A stretch of DNA of 64,000 nucleotides from Ihuprevotella massiliensis (GCA_900095835.1 LT608321.1:2269929-2333928), one strand, 5' to 3'. Positions 25,584 through 36,245 are shown, counted from the stretch's first letter. Made by a program: numbers and translations. Notes: generated by a model from the sequence alone, not told the origin.

Positions 25584-26237
25584 ATGTCCAAAAAGATTTA
25601 CACCCTTGCAGCCGCTGCGCTGCTTCTCTTTGGGGTTAGCTCATGCAGCACCCTCAACGCCCTTAGCCAAAACCTCAATACGGGCAACACTGGCACAGCT
25701 CTCGCAGCAGGGGGCAACATCCTCGACAACCTCCTCGGTTCTGTCCTCGGCAGCCAACCCATCACCGAGCGCGAACTCGTGGGCCGTTGGGGCTACACCG
25801 GTGTGAGCACCGTTTTTGAAAGCCAAAACTTCCTCGCCCAAGCTGGTGGCGTGGCAGCAGCTGGCGTGCTCGAAGCCAAACTCGATGAAAACCTCACTCG
25901 TTTTGGTTTCAAGAAAGGCAGCACCACCTTCGTTTTCAATGCCGACCACACCTTTGAAGCCAACCTCAACGGTATGCCCATCAGCGGCACCTACACCCTC
26001 GACCCCAGCAAGAAGGTGCTCCACCTTTCCCTTCTCGGTGGTTTGATGAATTTCCATCCCCAAGTTGTGCGCACCGCTTCTGGTATCAGCATCCTTTTCG
26101 ATAGCGACAAACTCCTCTCCCTCCTCGGTGCCGCCAGCAAAATTGCCGGTAGCGTGGCAGACTCTCGTTTCAGTTACGTAAGTTCTTTGCTCACCAACTA
26201 CAACGGCCTCAAACTCGGTCTCAAGCTCCGCAAATAA
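25584..26237 (+). CDS. DUF4923-type lipoprotein
   Basis: A 217-residue lipoprotein with lipobox GVSSC (Cys21) after a hydrophobic segment. The mature part has a Gly/Asn-rich spacer (NLNTGNTGTALAAGGNI), then a domain opening with ITERELVGRWGYTGVSTVFES and continuing with strands (STTFVFNADHTFEANLNGMPISGTYTLD), the lipocalin-like pattern of DUF4923, a family of Bacteroidales lipoproteins with no known function. It ends with a helix-forming LLGAASKIAGSVADSRF and LLTNYNGLKLGLKLRK. It is a single gene between repeat blocks and is followed by a terminator at 26458. Confidence 0.82.
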   Translation: MSKKIYTLAAAALLLFGVSSCSTLNALSQNLNTGNTGTALAAGGNILDNLLGSVLGSQPITERELVGRWGYTGVSTVFESQNFLAQAGGVAAAGVLEAKLDENLTRFGFKKGSTTFVFNADHTFEANLNGMPISGTYTLDPSKKVLHLSLLGGLMNFHPQVVRTASGISILFDSDKLLSLLGAASKIAGSVADSRFSYVSSLLTNYNGLKLGLKLRK

Positions 26238-26457
26238 GCCGCGACTTTCACTGCCAGAGCGACACGCGCTGTTCTTAGTGTTTGAGTATCTTAGTGCTCA
26301 AACTCCGAGCCTTTCTGCTCCTGCGATACTTAGAGCATTGTGTTCAAACTCCGAACATCCTGTTTGAGAAATCCGAACATCTTGTTTGAGAACTCCGAAC
26401 ATCTAGTGCTCGATATGCAGAACAGCTCCGTCGCCTCTCGAGTGAAGTAACAAAACC

Positions 26458-26485
26458 AATGCCCCCTTTTCGGGGGCATTTTTTG
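26458..26485 (+). terminator. Rho-independent terminator
   Basis: AATGCCCCC (26458-26466) pairs with GGGGGCATT (26472-26480) and is followed by TTTTTT. Confidence 0.85.
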
Positions 26486-26539
26486 TATCCCTACCGCAGC
26501 GCAGGCTGTATTTCTCCAAAAATGTTGCGCATTCTTCCA

Positions 26540-26690
26540 GCAATTCTCCCACGTTATTGTGCCATCTTTTCCCACATTGTAAGATAACCTTCTCGCATCA
26601 TTCCGCATTTTCCCTACATCGTCGAGCGTATTCCCCACATTATAACGCATTTCCCCCTCTATTTCCACGCATTTCTTATAGCACATTGCC
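26540..26690. repeat. 21-nt repeat family, locus 2
   Basis: Imperfect units on the plus strand with the core TCCCACATT or variants start at about 26547, 26570, 26591, 26612, 26633 and 26653, mostly 21 nt apart. The complement is AATGTGGGA, the same core as in the other loci. The 126-residue minus-strand frame here is judged a by-product. Confidence 0.65.
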
Positions 26691-26775
26691 CCCGAAAGGG
26701 TATATTTCATTCTTTATTCCGTGAAATTATCCCCGAAAGGGTATAAAGTATTTATTATCCTCCCTCCTAAACACA

Positions 26776-26817
26776 ACAACTCCCGATACTTCGCAATGAG
26801 GTATCGGGAGTTGTTTT
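26776..26817 (+). terminator. Strong 14-bp terminator hairpin
   Basis: ACAACTCCCGATAC (26776-26789) pairs perfectly with GTATCGGGAGTTGT (26801-26814) and is followed by a T run. There is no gene directly upstream. Confidence 0.8.
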
Positions 26818-26820
26818 TAG

Positions 26821-28705
26821 ACTTTAGATGTTAGACATTAGAGCCATGCGGAGGAGAGTCCAACCGCGCTAGCCCTCTAAAGTCCTAAATAGACATTAGA
26901 CGTTAGACGTTAGACATTAGAGCCATGCGGAGGAGCATCCAACCGCGCTAGCCTTCTAAAGTCCTAAATAGACATTAGACGTTAGACGTTAGACATTAGA
27001 GCCATGCGGAGGAGCATCCAACCGCGCTAGCCTTCTAAAGTCCTAAATAGACATTAGACGTTAGACGTTAGACATTAGAGCCATGCGGAGGAGCATCCAA
27101 CCGCGCTAGCCTTCTAAAGTCCTAAATAGACATTAGACGTTAGACGTTAGACATTAGAGCCATGCGGAGGAGCATCCAACCGCGCTAGCCTTCTAAAGTC
27201 CTAAATAGACATTAGACGTTAGACGTTAGACATTAGAGCCATGCGGAGGAGCATCCAACCGCGCTAGCCTTCTAAAGTCCTAAATAGACATTAGACGTTA
27301 GACGTTAGACATTAGAGCCATGCGGAGGAGCATCCAACCGCGCTAGCCTTCTAAAGTCCTAAATAGACATTAGACGTTAGACGTTAGACATTAGAGCCAT
27401 GCGGAGGAGCATCCAACCGCGCTAGCCTTCTAAAGTCCTAAATAGACATTAGACGTTAGACGTTAGACATTAGAGCCATGCGGAGGAGCATCCAACCGCG
27501 CTAGCCTTCTAAAGTCCTAAATAGACATTAGACGTTAGACGTTAGACATTAGAGCCATGCGGAGGAGCATCCAACCGCGCTAGCCTTCTAAAGTCCTAAA
27601 TAGACATTAGACGTTAGACGTTAGACATTAGAGCCATGCGGAGGAGCATCCAACCGCGCTAGCCTTCTAAAGTCCTAAATAGACATTAGACGTTAGACGT
27701 TAGACATTAGAGCCATGCGGAGGAGCATCCAACCGCGCTAGCCTTCTAAAGTCCTAAATAGACATTAGACGTTAGACGTTAGACATTAGAGCCATGCGGA
27801 GGAGCATCCAACCGCGCTAGCCTTCTAAAGTCCTAAATAGACATTAGACGTTAGACGTTAGACATTAGAGCCATGCGGAGGAGCATCCAACCGCGCTAGC
27901 CTTCTAAAGTCCTAAATAGACATTAGACGTTAGACGTTAGACATTAGAGCCATGCGGAGGAGCATCCAACCGCGCTAGCCTTCTAAAGTCCTAAATAGAC
28001 ATTAGACGTTAGACGTTAGACATTAGAGCCATGCGGAGGAGCATCCAACCGCGCTAGCCTTCTAAAGTCCTAAATAGACATTAGACGTTAGACGTTAGAC
28101 ATTAGAGCCATGCGGAGGAGCATCCAACCGCGCTAGCCTTCTAAAGTCCTAAATAGACATTAGACGTTAGACGTTAGACATTAGAGCCATGCGGAGGAGC
28201 ATCCAACCGCGCTAGCCTTCTAAAGTCCTAAATAGACATTAGACGTTAGACGTTAGACATTAGAGCCATGCGGAGGAGCATCCAACCGCGCTAGCCTTCT
28301 AAAGTCCTAAATAGACATTAGACGTTAGACGTTAGACATTAGAGCCATGCGGAGGAGCATCCAACCGCGCTAGCCTTCTAAAGTCCTAAATAGACATTAG
28401 ACGTTAGACGTTAGACATTAGAGCCATGCGGAGGAGCATCCAACCGCGCTAGCCTTCTAAAGTCCTAAATAGACATTAGACGTTAGACGTTAGACATTAG
28501 AGCCATGCGGAGGAGCATCCAACCGCGCTAGCCTTCTAAAGTCCTAAATAGACATTAGACGTTAGACGTTAGACATTAGAGCCATGCGGAGGAGCATCCA
28601 ACCGCGCTAGCCTTCTAAAGTCCTAAATAGACATTAGACGTTAGACGTTAGACATTAGAGCCATGCGGAGGAGCATCCAACCGCGCTAGCCTTCTAAAGT
28701 CTAAC
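26821..28705. repeat. Tandem array of 24 copies of a 79-bp unit
   Basis: The landmark GCCATGCGG recurs every 79 bases at 26843, 26922, 27001, 27080 and so on to 28660, which gives 24 copies. The first differs at about eight positions (GAGAGTCC in place of GAGCATCC, and no CTAAAGTCC run); the other 23 look essentially identical. Each unit is GACATTA, GACGTTA, GACGTTA, GACATTA heptads, then a core from GAGCCATGCGG to CCGCGCTAGCC, then TTCTAAAGTCCTAAATA. The core can fold (GCGG...CCGC with inner GGA/TCC). The unit is not a multiple of three and holds no gene. Confidence 0.97.
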
Positions 28706-28743
28706 GTCTAACCTCTAACGTCTAATAAGGCTCTGCGAGCCTT
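28706..28743. repeat. Right-hand heptads and compensated hairpin before efp stop
   Basis: TCTAACG/TCTAACC heptads end in the hairpin AAGGCTC-TGC-GAGCCTT (28727-28743), whose right arm overlaps the efp stop codon (28742-28744). Compared with the usual GGGTC/GACCC stem, both arms have changed together. Confidence 0.75.
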
Positions 28744-29308
28744 ACGCCTTCACGCGGTTTTGGTAAGAGCCATCGCGAGTGTCCACTTCCACGAGTTCAC
28801 CAGTTTCGATGAAGAGAGGCACGCGGATTTTCGCACCCGTTTCGAGGACAGCATCTTTGAGCGTGTTGGTGGCAGTGTCGCCGCGGAGACCAGGTTCGGT
28901 GTAGTCAATCTTAAGCACCACCTTGATAGGCATTTCAGCGTAGAGGATAGTTTCAGTAGAAGCATCGCTCACCACCGTCACCACATCACCTTCCTTCATG
29001 TATTCCACACCCGTGATGAGATCGCGAGCGATGGGCACTTGGTCGAAAGTCTCTTGGTTCATGAAGAGGTAGTCCTCACCCTCTTGGTAGAGATATTGGT
29101 AAGGACGGCGTTCCACGCGCACGTCTTCGAGCGATTCACCGATGTTGAAACGCTTTTCGAGCACACGGCCGCTCACCACATCCTTCAGCGTGGTGCGCAT
29201 GATAGTGTTACCCTTACCGGGCTTCACGTGGAGGAAGTCGATGCAGAAGTAGAGTTTGCCGTCCATGCGGATGCAAACGCCCTTCTTGATGTCCTGAGAT
29301 TTGATCAT
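28742..29308 (-). CDS. efp: Elongation factor P
   Basis: A 188-residue translation factor that relieves ribosome stalling at polyproline. ATG 29308 (MIKSQDIKKG) fits the family length; an in-frame ATG 28 codons upstream would give an atypical extension. Domain I has the loop KPGKGNTIMRTTLKD, with the lysine that other species modify (position about 33). Domains II and III follow with QYLYQEGEDYLFMNQETFDQ and the conserved C-terminal TGAKIRVPLFIETGELVEVDTRDGSY. No modification enzyme gene is seen nearby. A -7 box lies about 125 nt upstream. Confidence 0.95.
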   Translation of the reverse strand: MIKSQDIKKGVCIRMDGKLYFCIDFLHVKPGKGNTIMRTTLKDVVSGRVLEKRFNIGESLEDVRVERRPYQYLYQEGEDYLFMNQETFDQVPIARDLITGVEYMKEGDVVTVVSDASTETILYAEMPIKVVLKIDYTEPGLRGDTATNTLKDAVLETGAKIRVPLFIETGELVEVDTRDGSYQNRVKA

Positions 29309-29432
29309 ACGAATGATTTTATTATCTTGAGTAGAGTTTATAAATCGAGTGTGTCGCCATCCCTTGAGAGGGAGCTGTTTATTTTCGAGCAATCAGCGTG
29401 TTCGTCTCCAACGACACCGCGCAACTGCCCTG

Positions 29433-29440
29433 CAAATTTA
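29433..29440 (-). promoter_or_regulatory. -7 box, probable efp promoter
   Basis: The minus strand reads TAAATTTG. A TTG lies 22 nt further upstream (29465-29463), slightly more than the ideal spacing. Confidence 0.5.
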
Positions 29441-29674
29441 CAACATTTTTCCGAGCTGACCACAACACTGCCATTTTTTTTAGGAACATCCGCCCCAGTC
29501 CCAGCCCCTTGCAGCCCAGTGCTCACCGCAAAAAACCCCCCTTTCTGTCCAATCTTTCGAGAAAATGCCCCTTGAAAATTTGGTGAAATCAAAAAAAATC
29601 TTTTCTTTCGCGTAAATATACCCATATCTCTCCCTTGCATCTTCCGACAAGGGCGAAATCATCATCCACAGCTC

Positions 29675-31246
29675 ATGTCACAAATGCCCAATACCCCCAT
29701 CAGTGCCCTCCAACAACGCGACGAACTCCATGCTGCCATCTGGCGCATCGCCGACGACGTGCGAGGAGCCGTAGATGGATGGGACTTCAAGCAATATGTC
29801 CTCTGCACCCTCTTCTATCGCTTCATCAGCGAACACTTTGTGCAGTATGTCGATCCCGATGGCTCGTCCGACTATCTCCACATGGACGAAGCAGCAATCG
29901 ACCCAGAAGCCATCGAAGAAATCGTCAACGCCAAGGGCTATTTCATCCGCCCCGCGCAGCTCTTCGCCAACATCGTGGAGCATGCCAACACCAATCCCAA
30001 CCTCAACACCGACCTCGCCGCAGCCTTTGCTGCCATCGAGGCTTCGGCAGTGGGACATCCCTCAGAACCTGCCATCAAGGGGCTCTTTGCTGACTTCGAC
30101 ACCACCAGCACCCGCCTCGGCACCACCGTCGAGGAGAAAAACCGTCGCTTAGCTGCCGTGCTCACTGGCGTGGCAAGCCTCAATCTCTCCAATTTTGCCG
30201 ACAGCGAAATCGACCTCTTTGGCGATGCCTACGAGTTTCTCATCAGCAACTACGCCCAAAGTGCCGGTAAGTCCGGAGGAGAGTTTTTCACCCCCCAACA
30301 GGTGTCGAAGCTCCTCGCACGCATCGCCACCCATGGTCAAGCGCGCATCAACAAAATCTACGACCCCGCTTGCGGCAGCGGTTCGCTCTTGCTCCAAGCC
30401 AAGAAGCAATTTGACAATCATCTCATCGAAGAAGGCTTCTTCGGGCAGGAAATCAACCACACCACCTACAACTTGGCGCGCATGAACATGTTTCTCCACG
30501 CCATCAACTACGACAAGTTTCACATCGCCCTTGGCGACACCCTCCTCCGCCCAGAGTTTCGCCGCGATCGTCCCTTCGATGCCATCGTCTCCAACCCTCC
30601 CTATTCCGTGAAGTGGGTGGGCAAAGACGATCCCACCCTCATCAACGACGACCGCTTTGCGCCTGCTGGCGTGTTGGCTCCCAAAAATAATGCCGACTTT
30701 GCCTTTGTGCTCCACGCTCTCGACTATCTCTCTGCCAAGGGTCGCGCAGCCATCGTCTGTTTCCCTGGCATCTTCTATCGCGGTGGTGTGGAACAGAAAA
30801 TCCGTCAATACCTCGTCGATCAGAACTATGTGGAGACCGTCATCGCTCTTCCTGCGAATTTATTCTACGGTGCAAGCATTGCCACCAACATCCTCGTGCT
30901 CTCCAAGCACAAGCGCGACACCCGCGTGCAGTTCATCGACGCTTCTTCTGCCGATTTCTACCAGAAGTCCAAGAAGAACAATTCCCTCACCGATGCTCAT
31001 CTCGACAAGATTTTCACTCTCTTTGCCGAGGAGGTGGAGGAAAAGCACGTGTCGCACTTCGCCACCTTTGAAGACATCGTGGCTGCCGACTACAATCTCT
31101 CAGTCAGCACTTATGTGGAAGCGCGCGACACCCGAGAGCAAATCGACATCGACCAACTCGAGAACCGCCTCACCGAAGTCGTAGCTCGCATCACCACCCT
31201 CCGCACCGAACTCGACGACATTGTCAAAACCCTCCGTTCGGCATAG
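29675..31246 (+). CDS. hsdM: Type I restriction-modification methyltransferase subunit HsdM
   Basis: A 523-residue N6-adenine methyltransferase subunit. The N-terminal helical HsdM_N region (about 12-130, opening with [39 protein letters not shown]) is followed by the catalytic domain with SAM motif [14 protein letters not shown] (about 228-240) and motif IV NPPY (about 307-310), a clear gamma-type N6A methylase. The C-terminal part carries a coiled-coil-like region that docks HsdS. ATG 29675 is the first good start. It is the first gene of hsdM-hsdS-hsdR. The complex methylates host DNA and, with HsdR, cuts unmodified DNA. Confidence 0.95.
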   Translation: MSQMPNTPISALQQRDELHAAIWRIADDVRGAVDGWDFKQYVLCTLFYRFISEHFVQYVDPDGSSDYLHMDEAAIDPEAIEEIVNAKGYFIRPAQLFANIVEHANTNPNLNTDLAAAFAAIEASAVGHPSEPAIKGLFADFDTTSTRLGTTVEEKNRRLAAVLTGVASLNLSNFADSEIDLFGDAYEFLISNYAQSAGKSGGEFFTPQQVSKLLARIATHGQARINKIYDPACGSGSLLLQAKKQFDNHLIEEGFFGQEINHTTYNLARMNMFLHAINYDKFHIALGDTLLRPEFRRDRPFDAIVSNPPYSVKWVGKDDPTLINDDRFAPAGVLAPKNNADFAFVLHALDYLSAKGRAAIVCFPGIFYRGGVEQKIRQYLVDQNYVETVIALPANLFYGASIATNILVLSKHKRDTRVQFIDASSADFYQKSKKNNSLTDAHLDKIFTLFAEEVEEKHVSHFATFEDIVAADYNLSVSTYVEARDTREQIDIDQLENRLTEVVARITTLRTELDDIVKTLRSA

Positions 31247-31338
31247 TGGCACGACATGGCAGTGCGCTGCCATAAGCATAAAAAGTGCAATCAATTAGTG
31301 TGGCACGAGGGAAAGCCACTGATTTCAGTTGCGTAACA

Positions 31339-32001
31339 ATGAAAAATATGACGATGAAAGGTGCAAATTTCTTAGAAAAACTGCTCGATAATCAGCCGGT
31401 GGAATGGAAGAAGTTAGGGGAGGTGTGCAGAATAGTTGGCAGAATAGGTTTTCGAGGATATACAAGAAATGATATTGTAAATAAAAGAGAAGGGGCTATT
31501 TCTATAAGTCCAACCAATATACAGAACCAAATTCTGAACCTCTCCCCCGAAGTTTCTACTTATATTTCGTGGAGTAAATACGAAGAATCTCCAGAGATAA
31601 TGATAGAGGAGGGGGATGTAGTTCTTGCTAAAACAGCATCTGTTGGAAAAGTTGGATTAGTACGCAGTCTTCCAGAGAAGGCTACTATAAATCCTCAGAT
31701 GGTTGTACTAAAAGATATAACTTGTAGTCCTGCTTATTTGTACTACTATCTTACAGGTACTAAGTTTCAAACGAAGATTAAGTCTATTGCAGGTGTTGGT
31801 TCTGTACCCAATATCAGTCAAAGTAAACTAGGTACTATAGAAATCCCCATCCCTCCTCTTTCCGTTCAATCTCGTATAGTGGAGATATTGGATAAATTCA
31901 CTTCGCTGGAAGCGGAGCTGGAACTCCGCAAGAAGCAATACGCCTACTACCGCGAGCAACTTCTTAACTTCTCTTATACCCCCCCAGTGAGTTTAACGTA
32001 G
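31339..32001 (+). pseudogene. hsdS: HsdS specificity subunit, 5' half (TRD1 plus conserved coil), phase-off frame
   Basis: From ATG 31339 (MKNMTMKGANF; an in-frame GTG at 31285 is less likely) 220 residues are read. Target recognition domain 1 runs from VEWKKLGEVC to [19 protein letters not shown], followed by the first conserved helix ([23 protein letters not shown]). Immediately after it comes a run of seven C (31979-31985), then a stop at 31999-32001. With eight C the frame would run on as [14 protein letters not shown] and join the second half, giving an ordinary 416-residue HsdS. In the present state this half could act as a half-subunit and dimerise, or be inactive. Confidence 0.88.
31979..31985 (+). 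repeat. C7 homopolymer at the hsdS frame break
   Basis: Seven consecutive C lie between the two halves of hsdS. The upstream frame is restored to the downstream frame by one added C (or two removed). This is the layout of contingency loci switched by strand slippage. A sequencing error in the homopolymer would look the same. Confidence 0.8.
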
Positions 32002-32021
32002 TTTATAGAAAACTTGGGGAG

Positions 32022-32588
32022 GTGTTCATTACTCGCAATGGATATACCCCTTCAAAGAGCAACCCAGAGTATTGGGAAGGTGGAACAATTCCTTGGTATC
32101 GTATGGAGGACATCCGAGAGAACGGAAGAGTATTGAGCGATGCTTTGCAGCATATCACCCCTAAAGGTGTTAAAGGAAACAGATTGTTCAAAGCTGATTC
32201 TATTATACTAGCGACTACTGCAACAATAGGAGAACACGCGTTAATCACCACAGACGCATTGTGCAATCAGCAACTTACCAATTTTGAAATAAAAGAAGAT
32301 TTCAAGGATAAACTACTTTCCAAGTTTGTGTTTTACTATTTCTATGTTATAGATGATTGGTGTAAGAAAAATGTCAATGTGAGTAGTTTTCCGTCAGTCA
32401 GTGTTCCTAAATTAAAGAATTTAGATTTCCCCATTCCCCCTCTCTCCGAGCAAGCTCGAATTGTGGAGATTTTGGACAAGTTCGACACCTTGACCAACTC
32501 CATTTCAGAAGGATTGCCCCTAGAAATCCAACTACGCAAGCAACAATACGAATACTACCGAGAACAGTTATTAGATTTTAGACGTTAG
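32022..32588 (+). pseudogene. hsdS: HsdS specificity subunit, 3' half (TRD2 plus conserved coil)
   Basis: The coding region continues, out of frame with the first half, as a second recognition domain (from about GTG 32022, [20 protein letters not shown], with [11 protein letters not shown]) and ends in the second conserved helix ([18 protein letters not shown]...[19 protein letters not shown]). The two conserved helices of the halves match closely (IVEILDKF and YYREQLL), as in every HsdS. In the present frame state it could start only from GTG 32022 or from an internal site, so it is probably silent. The 3' end runs directly into heptad repeats. Confidence 0.88.
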
Positions 32589-32752
32589 ACGTTAGAGCCA
32601 TGCGGCAATGAACGTCCTGCGCTAGCCCTCTAACTTCTAACGTCTAATATCTAGAATCGTCCAACTGCGCTAGCTTTCTAATGTCTAACGTCTAACGTCT
32701 AATGTCTAAAAAGGGTCTGCGACCCTCTAACGTCTAATGTCTAATATCTATA
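32576..32752. repeat. Heptad/core/hairpin mosaic between hsdS and hsdR
   Basis: Heptads start in the last hsdS codons. Two core remnants (GCCATGCGGCAATG...GCGCTAGCCC and CGTCCAACTGCGCTAGC) and a GGGTC-TGC-GACCC hairpin (about 32714) follow. The last heptads supply the hsdR start codon. Confidence 0.85.
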
Positions 32753-35700
32753 CCCCCACCGCACCGTTCAATGATCCGATTGCCGAGAGCAATCACTTCA
32801 TCGTGCTCAACGAATATGTGAGAGCCCGAGATCTCAGAGAACCCGCAGCGGGCTACCAAAGCGAGAAAGATCTCGAGGACGACCTCATCCGCGACCTCCA
32901 AACCTTGGGCTATGAATATCTCCCACAGCTCAACAACCCCGAGGCACTCCTCAGCAACGCGCGCACGCAACTCGAAAAACTCAACAATCTCACCTTCACC
33001 GACTCAGAGTGGGAGCGATTTCTCGTGGAGTATCTCGACAAACCCGGGACGCCCACCATCGAACAAACCCGAAGAGTGCAGGTCAATCACATCTGCGACT
33101 TCAAATTCGACGACGGACATTTGCAAAACGTCTACCTTGTGGACAAAGACAACGTGCGCCGCAACCGCCTGCAAGTCGTCCACCAGTTTGAGCAAAAAGG
33201 CACCGTGGCAAATCGCTACGATGTGACGATATTGGTCAACGGTATCCCCATGGTGCAAGTGGAATTGAAAAAACGTGGAGTCAACATCCGCGAAGCCTTC
33301 TATCAGGTGCACCGCTACAGCAAAGAGAGTTTCAATGCCGACCGCTCCCTCTTCAAATATCTACAAATCTTTGTCATCTCCAACGGCACCGACACGCGCT
33401 ATTTTGCCAACACCACAAAGCGTAACAAAGACTCCTTCGACTTCACCATGAACTGGGCACTGGAGGACAACTCGCCCATCAAGGATTTGCAAGACTTCAC
33501 TGCCACCTTCTTTCAGCAAAACACCCTCCTCCAAGTTCTCTTGCACTACACCGTGCTCGATGTGTCGGACCATCTGCTCATCATGCGCCCCTATCAGATC
33601 GCTGCCACCGAGCGCATCCTCTGGAAGGTGCGTTCTGCCTATATGAACAAGGTGAAGAGCGGACCCCAATCGGGCGGCTATGTGTGGCACACCACCGGCA
33701 GCGGCAAGACGCTGACGAGCTTCAAGGCAGCGCGACTAGCCACCCAACTCGACTTCGTGGACAAGGTGTTTTTCGTGGTAGACCGCAAAGACCTCGACTA
33801 TCAGACCATGAAGGAGTATCAGCGTTTTCAGCCCGACAGCGTGAATGGCAGCATCGACACCCGAGCCTTGCGCGACAACTTGGAGAAGCAGGACAACAAA
33901 ATCGTGGTGACCACGCTGCAAAAACTCAACATCCTGCTCAAGAAGGAGAGTGCGCTGCCCATCTATCGCAAGCACTGTGTCTTCATCTTCGATGAGTGCC
34001 ACCGCTCACAGTTTGGCGAAGCGCAAAAGAACCTCCAAAAACGCTTCAGCCACTACTATCAGTTTGGCTTCACCGGCACACCCATCTTTGCCGAAAATGC
34101 CCTCCAAGAGGGAGAAACCACGGCAGCCGTGTTTGGTGCGCTCCTCCACAGCTACAAAATCACCGATGCCATCCGCGACGACAAGGTGCTCAAGTTCAAA
34201 GTGGACTACAATGAGGTGCGCCCAGTGCCGGTGCTCTTCCCTCCTTGCGATGCGATGATGGCTCAGCCCACGGCAGCTGCTCCCGAAGGCACCAGCGAGA
34301 ATGTGGGAGAGGGTTCAAAAAACGTTGGAGATTTTCCAAAAAACGTTGGAGATTTTTCTGAGAACGATGGAGAAGATTCCTCAAACGATGGATTTTTTGC
34401 TGCCGAAGCAGCCACCTCGGGCGTGCCAGCCTATCGCATGGCAGAGCGCGTGGACGATTTTGAAAAGCTCTCCAATGCCGATGTGCAAGCTGCACTGATG
34501 CACCCTCGCCGAATTGCCGAAATCTCTGCTTACATCCTCAAGAATTTCAAAAACAAGACCCACCGCATGGTGTCGGGCGTGCAGGGATTCAATGCCATGC
34601 TGGCAGTGAGCAGTGTGAAGGCTGCTCGTCTCTACTATCACGAACTGAAACGACAGATGACCGCGCGAGGCATGAATCTGCGCATTGCCACCATCTTCAG
34701 TTTTGCGCCCAACGAAGAGCAGAGTGGGAAGGGCGACATCGTGGACGAAACGTTCAACCCCAACGAGATGGATGCCTCTGCCAAGGAGTTTCTCATGCAG
34801 GCAATCAAGGACTACAACCTTATGTTTGGCACCAGCTTCACCATCGATAGCGAGGGATTTCAAAACTACTATCGCGATCTCTGCCGACGTCTCAAACACG
34901 ATGCCAAAAGCCAGAAAGACCTAAAGGAAGCGCACCGCCCATGGTGGGAAGAGCGTGTGGATTTGGTCATCGTGGTGGGCATGCTCCTCACCGGCTTTGA
35001 TGCGCCAGGCATGAACACCCTCTTTGTCGACAAGAATTTGCGCTACCATGGTCTGATTCAAGCCTTCTCACGCACCAATCGCATCTATGACGGCACGAAG
35101 ACGTTTGGCAACATCGTTTGCTTCCGCGACTTGGAAAATGCCACAAAAGAGGCGCTCCGTCTCTTTGGTAAGAACCAGACGGAAGACCCAGTGACCACCG
35201 TGCTCGAACGTGGCTATGAGGATTTCCTCAAGGGCTATGACGATGAGCGCGGACACCACCACAAGGGCTATGTGGAAGTGGTGCAGCAGTTGGAGGAGCA
35301 ATTTCCCGACCCCACAAACCTGGTGGAGGAGCAGGACAAGCGCGCTTTTGCTCACCTCTTCGGGCAGTATCTCCGTTTGGAAAATGTGTTGCAAAACTTC
35401 GATGAGTTTGTGCAGTTGCGCGAGTTGCACGAGTCGATTCCCGCAGGCGATGCCAAGGCGCTGGAGGAGTTTCAACAGACCAACGGCATCTCTGACGAAA
35501 AACTCGAGGAGATGCAGGCTGTAGTGGTGCTCACCACGCGCAGAGTGCAGGACTGCACGAGTGTCTATCACGACATCCGCGAGTGGATCAAGCGAGAGCG
35601 TGAGGAGAAGAAGCAGTCTTCGCTCAAGGTGGACTGGGACAATGTGGTGTTTGAGGTGGATTTGCTCCGCTCTCAGGAAATCAATCTGGACTACATCTTG

Positions 35701-36126
35701 CACCTGATCTACGACTACCACAAGATGCACAGCGAGAAGGCGGCTCTGATCGAGGAGGTGCGCCGTGTGATTCGCGCCAGTCTGGGACAGCGCGCCAAGG
35801 AGAGCTTGATTGTGGACTTCATCGAGTGCACGGATCTCGACTCCATCGCAGAGCGCGAGGACATCATCCCAGCGTTCTACGAGTTTGCACAGCAGCGCCG
35901 CGACGAAGAGCGCGACCAGCTTATTGCCAACGAGGGTTTGCGCTCCGAAGCTGCGCACCATTTCATCGACTTCTCCCTCCGCCGTGGCTATGCCTCCAAT
36001 CAGGGCACGGACTTGGATGAGATTTTGCCTTTCAAGGTTTCTCCACTCGACCGCAATTCTCGCGCTAAGCGCAATGCGGTGTTGGAGCGCATCTCTGCCT
36101 TCGTGGAGAAATTCACCGGCATCTAG
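32737..36126 (+). CDS. hsdR: Type I restriction enzyme endonuclease/translocase subunit HsdR
   Basis: A 1129-residue motor and nuclease subunit. The N-terminal nuclease has the PD-(D/E)xK set D162, E176 and K178 ([10 protein letters not shown], then VELKKRG). The SF2 translocase has Walker A TTGSGKT (about 322), DECH (about 416), FGFTGTP and the C-terminal motif region ([40 protein letters not shown] is read as the motif IV-VI block). ATG 32737 lies inside a heptad (CTAATGTCTAA) and no other early start exists, so the repeat seems to provide the start codon and first residues. Residues about 520-553 are an in-frame insertion of five 21-nt repeats (KNVGDFP-like heptapeptides) between two helicase motifs. 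It completes hsdMSR. Confidence 0.93.
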   Translation: MSNIYTPTAPFNDPIAESNHFIVLNEYVRARDLREPAAGYQSEKDLEDDLIRDLQTLGYEYLPQLNNPEALLSNARTQLEKLNNLTFTDSEWERFLVEYLDKPGTPTIEQTRRVQVNHICDFKFDDGHLQNVYLVDKDNVRRNRLQVVHQFEQKGTVANRYDVTILVNGIPMVQVELKKRGVNIREAFYQVHRYSKESFNADRSLFKYLQIFVISNGTDTRYFANTTKRNKDSFDFTMNWALEDNSPIKDLQDFTATFFQQNTLLQVLLHYTVLDVSDHLLIMRPYQIAATERILWKVRSAYMNKVKSGPQSGGYVWHTTGSGKTLTSFKAARLATQLDFVDKVFFVVDRKDLDYQTMKEYQRFQPDSVNGSIDTRALRDNLEKQDNKIVVTTLQKLNILLKKESALPIYRKHCVFIFDECHRSQFGEAQKNLQKRFSHYYQFGFTGTPIFAENALQEGETTAAVFGALLHSYKITDAIRDDKVLKFKVDYNEVRPVPVLFPPCDAMMAQPTAAAPEGTSENVGEGSKNVGDFPKNVGDFSENDGEDSSNDGFFAAEAATSGVPAYRMAERVDDFEKLSNADVQAALMHPRRIAEISAYILKNFKNKTHRMVSGVQGFNAMLAVSSVKAARLYYHELKRQMTARGMNLRIATIFSFAPNEEQSGKGDIVDETFNPNEMDASAKEFLMQAIKDYNLMFGTSFTIDSEGFQNYYRDLCRRLKHDAKSQKDLKEAHRPWWEERVDLVIVVGMLLTGFDAPGMNTLFVDKNLRYHGLIQAFSRTNRIYDGTKTFGNIVCFRDLENATKEALRLFGKNQTEDPVTTVLERGYEDFLKGYDDERGHHHKGYVEVVQQLEEQFPDPTNLVEEQDKRAFAHLFGQYLRLENVLQNFDEFVQLRELHESIPAGDAKALEEFQQTNGISDEKLEEMQAVVVLTTRRVQDCTSVYHDIREWIKREREEKKQSSLKVDWDNVVFEVDLLRSQEINLDYILHLIYDYHKMHSEKAALIEEVRRVIRASLGQRAKESLIVDFIECTDLDSIAEREDIIPAFYEFAQQRRDEERDQLIANEGLRSEAAHHFIDFSLRRGYASNQGTDLDEILPFKVSPLDRNSRAKRNAVLERISAFVEKFTGI
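34289..34396 (+). repeat. 21-nt repeat family, locus 3, in frame inside hsdR
   Basis: Cores ATGTGGGAG, ACGTTGGAG, ACGTTGGAG, ACGATGGAG and ACGATGGAT start at 34301, 34322, 34343, 34364 and 34385, exactly 21 nt apart. They add heptapeptides such as KNVGDFP and ENDGEDS without breaking the frame. Confidence 0.9.
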
Positions 36127-36149
36127 CATGCTGCTGCGCATGGGTTGAT

Positions 36150-36238
36150 GCTTCTCTTGTGAGAATGTGCCTTCTCGTTTGTGGAGATGTGGCTCTTCTC
36201 TTGTAGGAAAGGTGAATTCTCTTGAGTGGGAAGTTCCT
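36150..36238. repeat. Imperfect repeats of about 21-24 nt after hsdR
   Basis: TTCTCTTGT-type cores begin at 36152, 36172, 36196 and 36217. No gene is present between hsdR and the next repeat. Confidence 0.55.
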
Positions 36239-36245
36239 CCGCTTT

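Noticed and set aside
26330-26710. 126-codon minus-strand frame
   Set aside because: It runs through a terminator hairpin and 21-nt repeats; no family pattern or start signal.
26821-28705. 79-bp array as a CRISPR
   Set aside because: The whole unit is repeated without variable spacers and there are no cas genes; VapD has a Cas2-like fold but no Cas1 is near.
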